Shown in pieces: positions 1-10,575 of a stretch of DNA of 64,000 bases. The notes under the pieces were generated by a model. The model saw only the letters and a list, made by a program, of their open reading frames with translations, did no database searches and was not told where the DNA came from. The translations under genes were made by a program, and so were the position numbers. Each line of letters starts with the position of its first letter. Position 1 is the first letter of the stretch. This DNA is from Buxus sempervirens (lineage: Eukaryota; Streptophyta; Magnoliopsida; Buxales; Buxaceae): NCBI GenBank assembly GCA_947561395.2, contig OX387189.1, forward strand, positions 20,212,329 to 20,276,328, written 5' to 3'.

Positions 1-1
1 A

Positions 2-205
2 TGTGGAGAAGTACAAAGGGACGTTGCTGCTCAGCAACGTATGCAAAATGAAGCGGATCATTTTCTGGAATGCATTCGGAAGACTCAGCTGGAGATGGAT
101 CACAAGCTCAGTTGGCTGCACTCCAGATCCCAAGATGCATACAAGCACTACTCAAGGTCTTGGGAACCCAAACCACCTTCCAGAAAGGGGGAGAAATTTG
201 GATGA
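2..205 (+). pseudogene. C-terminal fragment of a copia-element ORF, truncated by the window edge
   Basis: Frame 2 is open from the window edge to a TGA at 203-205, giving about 67 residues. The peptide is polar and probably coiled-coil (for example RMQNEADHFLECIRKTQ), followed by a basic Pro/Ser/Lys tail. It lies upstream of a polypurine tract and LTR, where SIRE-type copia elements carry an extra ORF after pol. I infer the tail of that accessory or envelope-like ORF. I do not recognise a named domain, and the overlapping ORF in another frame at 3-350 looks like a shadow. Confidence 0.4.
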
Positions 206-596
206 TGCTACTGGAGTTTCTGTTTCTGTTGATGGTTTGGCTGGGTTGATGCTGATGCTTGCTGTTTGCTGTTTGCTGCTGTCTGTTATTCTTTTTGCTG
301 TGGATATGATGTTTTTTTTGTTATGTTCTGTTCTGGGTGTTTTCTTCTGAATATGGGTGTATAAGGGGAGTGATAAGTAAGGGGGAGAAAATGTCTGTCT
401 TTCTTTCTTGAACATTGTAATGATTCTGTTATCTGTATATCTTTTTGTAAATGAATGAAACTCTGGATTCGTCCAAATCATTGTGTCTCTCGTTAACAGT
501 GTGGTTTTAAAATTCTTAAATGGAAATCATCATTAACTGAGGTTGATATTAAACTCTGGTGTAAGGTTGTTGTCAGGCATTTGCCAAGGGGGAGAT
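206..596 (+). other. Copia 3' untranslated spacer with polypurine tract
   Basis: Non-coding T-rich spacer between the ORF tail and the LTR. A purine run (AAGGGGGAGAT) at about 586-596 directly precedes the TG of the LTR and is the expected plus-strand primer. A second similar run (AAGGGGGAGAAAATG) lies at about 377-391. Confidence 0.6.
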
Positions 597-1632
597 TGTA
601 AGTGTGAAAACTCACACTCCTGTTATGGCAAATGATTGACAAATTATGACTTCTAATGAAGCTTCGAGATGTGCAGATTAAACAATGAAAATTCAGTGAA
701 TTTAGTAAAGAAGAAGAAGTTGATGCCACCACACTGCTACCACGCCGCTGCCACCCCGCTGGCAGCGCATAAGGGAATTCGTGCTTTGAAAGAAAGGTTC
801 GTGCACCTGCCGCGTACTATCCCGCTAGCAGCTCGATAGCAGCGCGTTTTTAACTGATTCAAATTACTCTGAGCGGGACTTGAGTTCGCCACCAGCCGTC
901 TACATCGATCGCTTCACGACGCCACCAGCGCTCGACGCGATCTGTGTTTTTATTCTTTAAATAGACGTGTTGTAATTTTTTGACCGTGACTTTTCTTTGG
1001 ATCATTTTTGATTTCGAATCTTGAGGTGTTTGAGATTCGATCAAATCTTCTTTAGAGAGTCAGCGATCGAGTGAGGGGGAGATCTGAGATAGATCGCCTG
1101 GAATTGAAGACAGAGGATTCTTCTTCAATTCAGAACTTCATCTGATCGTGTGATCGCCTGGACTGGTGATCGGCCTTGTTTGATGCGTAGGTGGATTCCT
1201 ACTGCATTGGATCGTCTCAGTGGATTCTGAGAGGATTGCTGCGATCTGGATTGATCGTGTCCTGCAGCTTGTGGATTCAAGCTGTGTTGCAGTTCGTGGA
1301 TTCGAACTGTGGATCACTGGTGAGTGATTGTTTGTGATCTGGACTGATCGTGTTCTGCAGCTTGTGGATTCAAGCTGTGTAGCAGTTCGTGGATTCGAAT
1401 TGTGGATTGCTGTTGAGTGAGTCAAATTGTAAAGGTTAAGTATGTACTCCTTTGTAATTGTCTTCTCATTCAATAGTGGATTTTGAAAGGTTAGTCGCCT
1501 CATATAGACTCGAGGTTTTTCCTGGATCTGGATCCAGGTTTCCTCGTATAATTCTTTGTGTACTGTTTCCGCATTGTTCAATTCTGAATTGTTATAGATC
1601 GTGGACCTTAAGAGTAGTCCTCTACTCTTTCA
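597..1632 (+). mobile_element. 3' LTR of a Ty1/copia (SIRE-like) retrotransposon
   Basis: Begins TGTAAGTGTG directly after a polypurine tract and ends CTTTCA. The 3' part (about 1480-1630) has the GTATAATTCTTTGTGT-type end typical of plant copia LTRs. It lies inside a minus-strand gypsy RT sequence: the five bases ATAAT (1633-1637) belong to the gypsy reading frame and should be one copy of the target duplication. The element's interior and 5' LTR lie off the left edge. The SIRE assignment is tentative. Confidence 0.7.
1243..1425 (+). repeat. Two-copy tandem repeat in the copia LTR
   Basis: A unit of about 93 bp starting GATCTGGAYTGATCGTGT is present twice (about 1243-1335 and 1336-1425). 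Each copy contains the paired phrases CTTGTGGATTCAAGC and TTCGTGGATTCGAA. Confidence 0.75.
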
Positions 1633-2345
1633 ATAATCAATGCACATCCTCATGCTACCATCCTTCTTCTGAACAAATAATACTGTGCACCCCAAGGTGA
1701 GGCACTCGGTCTAATAAATCCCTTCTCCTTCAATTCATCAATTTGTTTCTTGAGCTCCTCCCTTTCAGGTAATGACATCCTATAGGGTTGCCTAGAGATA
1801 GGAGCCGTGCCTGGTTGAAGCTGAATTCTAAACTCGATAACTCTAGGGGGTGGTAATCCTGGCAATTCATCAGGAAATACATCTACATATTCAGATACCA
1901 CTGGAACCTCAGTGATATTAGGTGTATCCCCCACGGATTCATCTATGGCAATAGAAGCAAAAAGTGCTATCTGGGTATCAACTCCTTCACAATGTAAACA
2001 GTAAACTGGTTGCTTTGGCTTGTTAATGATGACTGCCCCTTTATAACAGTCTATAGTCACGTGATGCCTGTACAACCAATCTATTCCCAAAATAATATCA
2101 AACCCAGAAAATTCCAATTCTATCAAGTCTCCTGGTAATTCTATCTGATTAATCCTGATCATGCAGTCTCTATAGATGATCTGGACTGCAGTAGTCTCAC
2201 CCAATGGTGTGTACACAAATAACATGGAATCCAAAACAGTAGGTATAAGACCAATACAGTGTGCACATGCAGGAGAAATAAAAGATCTAGATGCTCCAGA
2301 ATCAAATAAACATACTGCAGATCTACCATGACTAAATAAAATACC
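1633..2345 (-). pseudogene. Ty3/gypsy pol fragment: aspartic protease to start of RT (Tekay/Del-like)
   Basis: On the minus strand a frame open from 2345 to a TGA at 1650-1652 encodes a retroviral-type protease: catalytic DSGAS near 2305, then ILGIDW. The protease-RT linker (EYVDVFPDELPGLPPP) and the start of RT (PISRQPYRMSLPE, KGFIRPSASPWGA) follow. After SPWGA there is a frameshift near 1685; the RT frame then continues through QKKDGSMRMCIDY to 1633, where the copia LTR interrupts it. An in-frame TGA at about 2346 and the absence of gag show decay. The order fits a chromovirus of the Tekay/Del group, but the clade is inferred. Its 5' LTR is D. Confidence 0.85.
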
Positions 2346-2904
2346 TCAAATAAGTTCCGGTGCCTTGGGTTCCTCCTTTAACTTCCAAAACCATTACATT
2401 TCCATTGTGTTTTCATTAATTTTCCAAATTAACAATCCATGCTCAATAACCTCAGAAATTTAATCACTTACAATTCCTTGTCCTCAATATCCAATAAGCA
2501 CGCTATATCTTATATGCTTAATCAACCATCATCAATTTTTCCGTTTCAAACATGAGCATTAAGCAATTAAAATTGTATTACAAACCTCAAACATTCATCT
2601 TACTGTTTATCTTAGAATCAGTTGCTTCTCGAGATCTTCAATTACCTTCTGAATTATACTTTAATAATTTTTTTATTTTAATCATGCAATGCTAATAAGA
2701 TAATTCTACTTTACAATTAGCAAACTATATCATAACAGACAATTATATAATAGACGAGCAAGAAACATACCTTTAGCAATACTGACTCCAACAAAATTCT
2801 TAGAAGGAACTCTCAACTTAGATTTCCTATTTAAGGGTACTATCTAGTGAGCACACATTCCCATATCAACCTAAGGCCTTCTACCTAAGGTTGGAATCTT
2901 ATTT
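2346..2904 (-). other. Leader and deleted gag region of gypsy element D
   Basis: AT-rich sequence between the PBS and the protease remnant. Gag would need well over 1 kb, so most of it has been deleted. I see no recognisable coding frame. Confidence 0.5.
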
Positions 2905-2916
2905 TCTCTGATACCA
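2905..2916 (-). other. Primer binding site (initiator tRNA-Met) of element D
   Basis: The minus strand reads TGGTATCAGAGA five bases after the LTR end, the standard plant iMet primer site. It fixes D as a 5' LTR and the element as minus-strand. Confidence 0.85.
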
Positions 2917-4277
2917 CCTCTATAACGCCTTGGATCCAGATCTCATATCCAAACTTGGAGTGTTAAAATAATAGTGGCCCAAAAACACACTAAACTAGAC
3001 AATAATTAAAATGGAACTTTATTCTTAATCAGAGTGCGGAAGAAAAATATTAAATCTAAACAAAAGTGTGGATTACATAAATCAAAGTATCCAATAATTC
3101 CACCAATTAATAGTAACCATTAAATTAAAATGTTTGGTATAGGTTTAACTACAATACTCTAAAATAACCCATGATCAACTACTATAAACTTCCTACTCAA
3201 CTGAAATATAAAATAATATTGTTTCCTAGTCCTACACAATGAAGTAATCTTCTTCTTTGTAATCAGAATAGTCCCCTTGCGAATCAGGTTCCACAACGTC
3301 CTCACCAAGATAATCTGAAAACAAATCCGATAAATCGATGTGAGATAATAAAATCTTAGCAAGTAGCCATGTAGAAAAGAAACATTTATACAGTTCTAAA
3401 TATGCAAACGAATAATCAGATTAATCCAACAATCAAATCTCAAAAATAAGCATTCACGATAAGTCTTCTAGGACCCATGAAATAGAAAATAGAGAATCGA
3501 CAAGCTATTTCAATATGCAACCTAACCGGTTTATAGGTGGACCAGCCGCTACTGGTCAAGTTATTTGACACCCAATGGAAGAACTCAACCAATACCGGAT
3601 TGAGTTAGCATGTACGGCTCAACCAATCCAGGAGTGGGTAATGTAACAACCGACCAATACAGGAGCAGTACCATCCTCGTGATGATGGAATGCTTATGAC
3701 CCAGAATCCGAACTCTAATAACATTCCATTTACTAGTTACTCTATGGATCCATGTAAGAGCTAAGTCCACTCAACAGTGGCAAACAAAAAGCAATCAATT
3801 TAGATACCAGAAACAACATTAGTAATCCACAACCAATCCAAAACCAGGTAGTAGACATACGTCACAAAATCTGCATACGCAAAATAAATAATATAGTCAT
3901 ACGCCAAGCGACATATGTGATCATAAACCCACATACGTGGAGACAAATACATGTCCAAAATCATGGTTTCAATAGGCAAATACGATTTGAGTGTAAATTA
4001 AATCATTCAATGCTCAAAACATGTTTGGATAGTCCAAATACAAGTGTAGGAACTCTTAAAATCAAATTTCATTTAAAAGAAAAGAGTTGGGAACGATAAA
4101 CTCGGATAAAAGCTATTTTAGTAGAGCGTACCCAAAATCTTTATAAAAATTCGATTTAATTAACGACCAATGCAAACAATCTCTAAACACAAATCTTATT
4201 GGTATATAAGTTGGAAATCAATAAAAACAATTTTATAGTGAAAAGCTAGGTAGGTTTCAAAATATCAGCATTTGTTG

Positions 4278-4530
4278 TTAGGGGCGCTCGAGCGGTGTTG
4301 GGCGCTCGTGTGGGCGTCCATTACAAACAGGTTTTGAAAAGGTTCTTAGAAGGTTGGTCGCTCAAGAGGGCGCTCGAGCGACCACTCGGGTGTTAGGTTT
4401 ATCAAAATTGGTCAACTCTCGGGTTTCAAAACTTTAAAAAAAACACAGGCGGGGCACCTTGAGTAGTGCTCGAGCGGCGACGAGCATCCGCTCTTTACAA
4501 CTAGCACCTGGGGTGACTATCGAGCGTCAT
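4278..4530. repeat. GC-rich GCGCTCGAGCG block in LTR D
   Basis: Cluster of GCGCTC/CGAGCG words in otherwise AT-rich LTR. An equivalent block occurs in every related LTR in the window at about the same place downstream of the donor-like site. Confidence 0.7.
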
Positions 4531-4799
4531 TGCAGGTGTTCGTTATATTTCGTAACTTTTCGGAATTCACGATTTTTCAAAACTTCAAGTTTGCCTTTCC
4601 CGATTTTAAACACCTCGAATCACTTCCAAATCTTGGGTTTTCATCTTCAAAACGCTCTAAACTATTCCAGATGATCAAATACATTAAACTACATGTTTCC
4701 ATATCAAATCATTCACAAACAATCGGAAAACTCTCGTTTAAACACATTCTTCAATAAACCAAAGTATATATTTGTTTATGCAAGTTGTAAGGGGCTACT

Positions 4800-5092
4800 T
4801 GTGATATCCTGATCCTACATTGGAAACAGATGAATACCCGGTATGATATAAGAGTCAGGGAGAACACTTAACCAAGCGAGTGCCTTTTGAGGAAAAAACC
4901 GTGCGGGCTAAGGCCCAAAGCAAACAATACCTCGCTAGGTTAGGTTGTTACAAATGGTATCAAAGATAGATCTGAGTCCAGTAGTCCGTGGCTGATGTGG
5001 GTCCTGGTGGTGCCCATAGGAGGTGGTTGGACCAATGAGGACGGGCCCATGAGGGGCTGGCAAGCTTCTAGGTAGCCACTGCACAGGGACAT
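4800..5092 (+). mobile_element. Short-LTR (TRIM-like) element remnant: 5' LTR, PBS and part of interior
   Basis: A 153-bp LTR (4800-4952) runs from TGTGATATCC to TTGTTACA and contains the AACCGTGCGGGCTAAGGCCC block known from short plant LTRs. It is followed by a degenerate iMet primer site TGGTATCAAAG (4955-4965). The interior (4966-5092) is cut by element C. The left flank CTACT (4795-4799) belongs to LTR D. No second LTR copy is visible, so the element is incomplete. Confidence 0.6.
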
Positions 5093-5775
5093 TGTAACGC
5101 CCCGGATCCGGGTTACGTAAATAAAACCGTAACCCGTCTCCGGAGGTTAAATATAACACAGGATCACAATATCAGAGTGAACGAAAGACATGACGCTAGC
5201 AAACTAGATAAATAGATTATGTTAGGAAAACACAAACTGAAATAAACTCAAAAGACCAAGCATCTACTTGCAGGAAACGTCCTCTCCAAGAGCCGCTGAA
5301 AACAAAACAAAAAACAATATGGAATGAGATACGAATATCCCAGTGAACAGCACATGCATGCATGATTACAGTTTTCCAAGGTTATAAAACATGAATCGAA
5401 ATAATGCATGGTTAGTGAGGGCGATAACATGATTAATCCGATTAACCTCACAATGATATAACCGATAAAGGTGATATAACTAATGAAAATTCCAACAGGT
5501 AAGTCCGGCAATTCATGTCCGCATTAAATCGTAATTAAAATCTTGAAACCACTTATAACCAGATAGCAACATTACGATGAAAACATAATCTCAAATAACT
5601 CGGGATTTCGATTTTTGGAAGTGTTTATCATGGGCCACTCTGCGCCAATAAACCAGCGAATAAACCACGTCATATCACATAAAATCAAATACCAACATTG
5701 GTCAATGTCATGCCTATTGCTTAAATTGGTGAATCGACATGTCAAGGCGACATCCACAGCTCCATGTACACAGCT

Positions 5776-5895
5776 CCGGCCTACTCAGGGTATCGGAACT
5801 CTGAAATGACGGCCTACTCAGGGTATCGTCATCTAATGCCGGCCTACTCCGGGTATTGGCATTGACAACCAGGCCTACTCAGGGTATTTGGCTGC
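5776..5895 (-). repeat. Four-hairpin array with constant loop in the C 3' LTR
   Basis: Four units each hold the constant word GCCTACTCAGGGTAT flanked by short inverted repeats that differ between units, for example ATGACG...CGTCAT and CCAG...TTGG. The same order of stems recurs in LTRs C', B, L and N. Confidence 0.75.
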
Positions 5896-6541
5896 TCTAC
5901 ACCGGTCGTGGCAACACACGAGGCCATGCCATTATTCCCAATAAAGCAAAACCATTACATTACTAAGCTTAGACATGGATCTAGAACAAGCTAAACCAAA
6001 ACAGAATAATCAATGCATAAACTCATCTCTAATAATAAAATACACCAACCACTGGTATTCCCATCGACAACACAAACCAAACTCATCATAGGTCACTTAG
6101 GACCAGAACGGTAACTCATAGAAATTCAGTTGGTATTCCGACCAAAACACAAATCCCAACCGGTTGTATAAACGTTTACTCAAACTAAGAATTTTTATAA
6201 AATCTACCCATCACCTTTGTAAACTGTTAAAACTCCGATTAAACAGTGTTACAAACTGGCAATAAATAGTACATGGTGAACTAAACAGAACCAAGCACAC
6301 CTGGGACCAAACAATTAGCTAAACTACCCACAAACCTTTAGAATCTAACTTAAAAATCTTATAAATCCTCCCCACAATTAACAAAGTAATCTCCTTCGGT
6401 TTTGACCCCTTTATTTTACTCCCAGAATCCTAATCAAGCTCCTAGGCAAGTGTTTGAAGAATTCGAGTGGAGAAAAACTGCTCAAAATGGTCAGCCGCTC
6501 AACCCTTGAGAAATGGGTGGGTGCGCTGACCTCAAGCCTGT

Positions 6542-8710
6542 TGTAACGCCTTGAATCCGGGTCATTTTTTTTTCTCATTTTGAATCGGATCAAGGCATTA
6601 ACTTGTGGTACATTACAATCAGTTCAAATATAAGGAAATAAAGAACTAAGATTTATCAGAGTGCTAGGAAGCTTAAATCATTTATTAGAAACTGAATCAT
6701 CCTATTACATTAATTAATCAAATGAAAGGCAACTACAAATTTAACTAACTCATAAATCCTTCTAGATCACCTACTATTAATCCAAGAGGATAAATACAAC
6801 TATATAAAATGTCCTACACTTGTCTTCAGGATTTTCTAGACTTCAACCCACTATCAGTCTAATCCATGGCGTCCTTTCCAAGATGACCTGAAAAATAGAA
6901 TATAAAGTAGGGGTGAGATACGAATATCTCAGTAGGTAACACTATGCATGTAGAAAACAATTTATATAGATTGGGAAAATAACAGTGGTTTCATGCTCGA
7001 TAAAATAATCGAGTAATCACAGTCGGTAAGGTAAACGATTAATCACAATATAAAATCATTCTCAAAACAGTGCTCTAAATAAATAAAGTTTATTATGTAA
7101 ATTTCGTTTCAATTATTAGAACAATGTATTATAAGTCATAAGTACCTAGTTTCAATTTATTTTATTTTGTATTTCCTTAATTCCATAATATTCAATTTTT
7201 AACAATTTAAACTAAGTCTTAGCAGTTCTGTACACTTATGTCATTTAAGCATTTCATTTAAATAAACAATCTCGTTAGATATGTCTAAACCGATCAATCA
7301 ATCTCAGAAGCAATCATATAATTAATAGTAGAAATCCACCTTCAGGTAGTAGCCTACTTCTGCCGCAGGACGTAAACACATAGTACCCACACTAACTCCG
7401 CAGGAGAATGGACATCTCTACTACTACAGGTACCCCCTGTAGGAGATAGCATAACTCGACCGCAGGATGTGGACACACAGCATCTACCTCTACCGCAGGA
7501 GATAGCTTCCTCACCTTTCAGTGGTAACTCACACACCCATCCCCCATGTGGGATGCCATCACGCGTTTCAGAAACACGTGTTTTGTTTTAAATAAAGTGA
7601 GTGCCGAGTGACTGTCAGTCGGCGATCACGGGCACTCAAAATATTTCAACTAACGCCGAACAGCGCTGAGGAGCGCTGAGTGCAAGCATGGTTGGCGCTC
7701 TATCCAAAACGACAACCGAGTTTCAAAAAATCATTTTTTGTATTCTAATCGCTTCTAACATTCATATAAGATTAATATCAAACTATATACGTATATTTAC
7801 AACATAAAAAGAACATGCAACTTGAATCGAATAATCCCATAACACAAAACAAGCGTTAAAACAAAGTGCTACCTACCTCTGTTCGCTCAAGATCCTTTCT
7901 TTCTCCTCTTTTCTTCTTTGTGTGGGTTTGATCTCTTCTTTCACAGCAGCCCGAGCACTTCTGAGATTACGATCTCCCCGGCTTCTCCTTCTCTCCTCTC
8001 GGTCTCCCTTTCTCTCTCGTTCGTTTTTCTCTCTTCACCCGCAACCTCCAAAAGCTAACCCCAAACACATATGAACACAATAGGCTTTATTAAACCCTAT
8101 TTTATTCTCCCCTGATTCCACGCATTGCACTATTGTCGGGTTCGTTACTTATCCACCAATCAGATTTAATAAGGACCTTTAATCCACACTTACCTTGATA
8201 TCTCGCGATCCAATTGTCAGATCTGTGTCAAACTCTGGATCTCCTCTATCAGTGTGATCATCTATAATTATAATTAATATCCTTCAATAAAATTCTCATA
8301 TTTTCGACTTAAGGCTCCAAATCAAACATAATTACCAATATGCCATTATTCTAATTATTAACTTTAGATATCATTGTTAATAGGAAATCTGAACCCAACT
8401 TAAGTCTATTATCTTTTCTCATGTCTAATAATAATTTGATTGATGTATTTAATTATCTACCGGTAATTAATATGAATTGACCAAAATACCTTTCTCTTGA
8501 TATTTTCACATCTACGCATTCAATTTCTTTCAAAATTCCTAGATTTATTCTCTTTGTCATTCTTAGTCCGTTATACATCCCAGATGAATCGTGAGTACCT
8601 CAAATCATATGCTATATTAAATCTCTAATTTATTTTGACAAGTTTATTGACATACCCAATATTCATATTTACTCTTATTTATTTATTTGCTGAAAATTCG
8701 GGGTTTTACA
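6542..8710 (-). mobile_element. Solo LTR A (gypsy)
   Basis: 2169 bp from TGTAACGCC to GGGTTTTACA, flanked by the perfect 5-bp duplication CCTGT (6537-6541 and 8711-8715). The paralogous site in the other LTR of C (near 16737) is empty. Donor AGAG|GTAGGTAGC at 7876-7875, acceptor TTTTTCAG ending at 6888, hairpin GAGATATTCGTATCTC (minus strand) at about 6914-6929. No interior is present, so it is a solo LTR. Confidence 0.9.
7335..7525. repeat. Degenerate CCGCAGGA repeats in LTR A
   Basis: About five imperfect units of 35-40 bp, each with CCGCAGGA or CTGTAGGA. They occupy the place of the hairpin arrays in related LTRs. Confidence 0.5.
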
Positions 8711-9168
8711 CCTGTAGGCGCTAGGTCAGCGGCAAGTCGGCGGAAGCTGATTTTGTATAGCCGCTGGGTGCCGCTGAGCTTTGTCAGTGGGCGGCACTGT
8801 AAAACCCCAGTTTTGAGTAGAAAAAAAAATGGAGATTGTATATATATATATATAAAATAATAATGATAATAGAAATAATAGTAGATAAAATAAAATATAT
8901 ATATATATATATACATAAATATGGACACCTGGATTTTTGATAGGTTTAATAAAAATTTATTTATTGCTGGAGATTGTGGTCATTAGTTGGAAAAGAAAAT
9001 AAGGTAGAATATTATTACGTAATTAATTGCGAACTTAAAAATATTGTAGTAAATAGGGAATTAGCAAATAAGAAATCCAGGTAAACTCAAGTTGGATGAG
9101 GGGTAGAAAGGGAATCCCGAGGGTTAATTAAACACCAAGGGTGAATTAGGTTAAACCCTTGCGACGCC

Positions 9169-9176
9169 TATAAATA
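9169..9176 (+). promoter_or_regulatory. TATA box of LTR B
   Basis: TATAAATA within GCGACGCCTATAAATAG, about 370 bp into the LTR, the likely core promoter separating U3 from R. Confidence 0.7.
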
Positions 9177-9594
9177 GATAACTAATATAAAATTTTCCGG
9201 AGATTGGGAGATTGGGAAAAGTTGCTGCTTTGAAATTAGGGTGGCGGCCGAATAGCTTGGGCCTCGAGAGGACTCCATCAAAAATGGCTGGAAGCTAGAA
9301 GAAGATCTCCAATACGGGTGAGTAGCATTGTTTTAAAACTGAGGATTTGAGTTTATTCGTGAATTTATTCTGATGCATGAGTGTTTTCTGAGTTTTCTGG
9401 AAGAACTTCTTCCGAGCATGAGTTTGAATTATAACTGAATGTAGGATAAATAGAAATATGTTTAGATTAATTTCAAACCTACTTTGGATGTATTCTGGGG
9501 ATATTAGGAGACTACTGGAATAGTTACAGAACGAAAAAGATCGGCCAGAGTCGGAGATCTGGAAATAACAGAGAGTCTGAAAACGCAGTGAGCA

Positions 9595-9835
9595 TCCGCC
9601 CACTTGGCGCTCACTTGCGCTCACTTCGGGTAGTAGGCGCAAGTTAAATGTATACTATCCGCCGAGCTCGCGCCCACTTGGTGCTCAGCTCGCGCGCACT
9701 TAAAACCTATGCGCGCATTTCACGCTCACTTCACGCCCACTTCGCGCTCACTTGAATTCGAGTAGGCGCATACCCCAATTTCAACCCTAGAACTATCCGC
9801 CAACCTTGCGCTCAGTTCAGGAGGTGAGCGCATGG
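9595..9835. repeat. GC-rich GCGCTCACTT repeat block in LTR B
   Basis: Many short copies of GCGCTCACTT, GCGCCCACTT and GCGCTCAG in a GC-rich stretch within AT-rich surroundings. Confidence 0.75.
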
Positions 9836-10445
9836 TCTAATAAACTTGCCGAATTGTAATTTTTGACTAAACCAAGTGGTTTTTGGATGATTTGAGGGTT
9901 AAACCACTTAACCAATCAATTGTTTGGGACTTTGGAACCTATATTACCTATTCAATTAATAGAGGAAAATTAAGTGGAAATTCTTAAAGGCTCCCAAGGC
10001 TAAGTTTAGGTTATTTGTAGGTGATGTACTGGGTACCAAAACACTAGGAGTTCATAGTTAGTTTCCTCTTTGTTTTTATACACCGTTTTGATTGAGAAAT
10101 TATTAAAGTCTGGTTTCACTTGTTTGGAAAATTCTGCATGTATTGTAAAGATTTTCTTGGTGTGAATAACTGAGTTTTCTTTCCAAATGGCATGTGTTAC
10201 GAAATTGGGAAAATACTGGAAGTACTTGAGGTACTGTTTGGTTCAGAGGGACAGGTGGTGAACTGTGATGAGTTATACATGATGTGGAATGTATTGTTTT
10301 ATTTTGATGATTGGAATTGAGATTATACGATGATTTATTGTTTTGGTTTAGCTTGTCCTGGATCCAGAGTCTAAGCTTAGTAATGTGATGCCTTGTTTTA
10401 TTGGGGTAATGGCATGGCCATGGAGTGTTGCCACGACCGGTGTAG

Positions 10446-10575
10446 AGCAGCCAGAAACCCTGAGTAGGCCTTGTTGTCAATGTCGAAACCCTGAGTAGGC
10501 CGGCATTGGATGATGAAACCCTGAGTAGGCTGTCATTTCAGAGTATCCGAAACCCTGAGTAGGCCGGAACTGTGT
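10446..10575 (+). repeat. Constant-loop hairpin array in LTR B
   Basis: Four copies of GAAACCCTGAGTAGGC about 36 bp apart, each bounded by a different short inverted repeat (CAGCCA, CAATGTC, ATGAT, CCG). The array is reverse-oriented relative to the copies in C because B lies on the opposite strand. Confidence 0.8.

Noticed and set aside
3..350. 115-residue ORF at the left edge
   Set aside because: A different frame (2-205) gives a more protein-like, coiled-coil sequence, and the downstream part of this ORF is a hydrophobic translation of T-rich spacer.
10446..10575. CRISPR-like look: repeated GAAACCCTGAGTAGGC with spacers of about 20 bp
   Set aside because: It lies within a plant retrotransposon LTR, the 'spacers' are the same in separate LTR copies, and they form the stems of hairpins.
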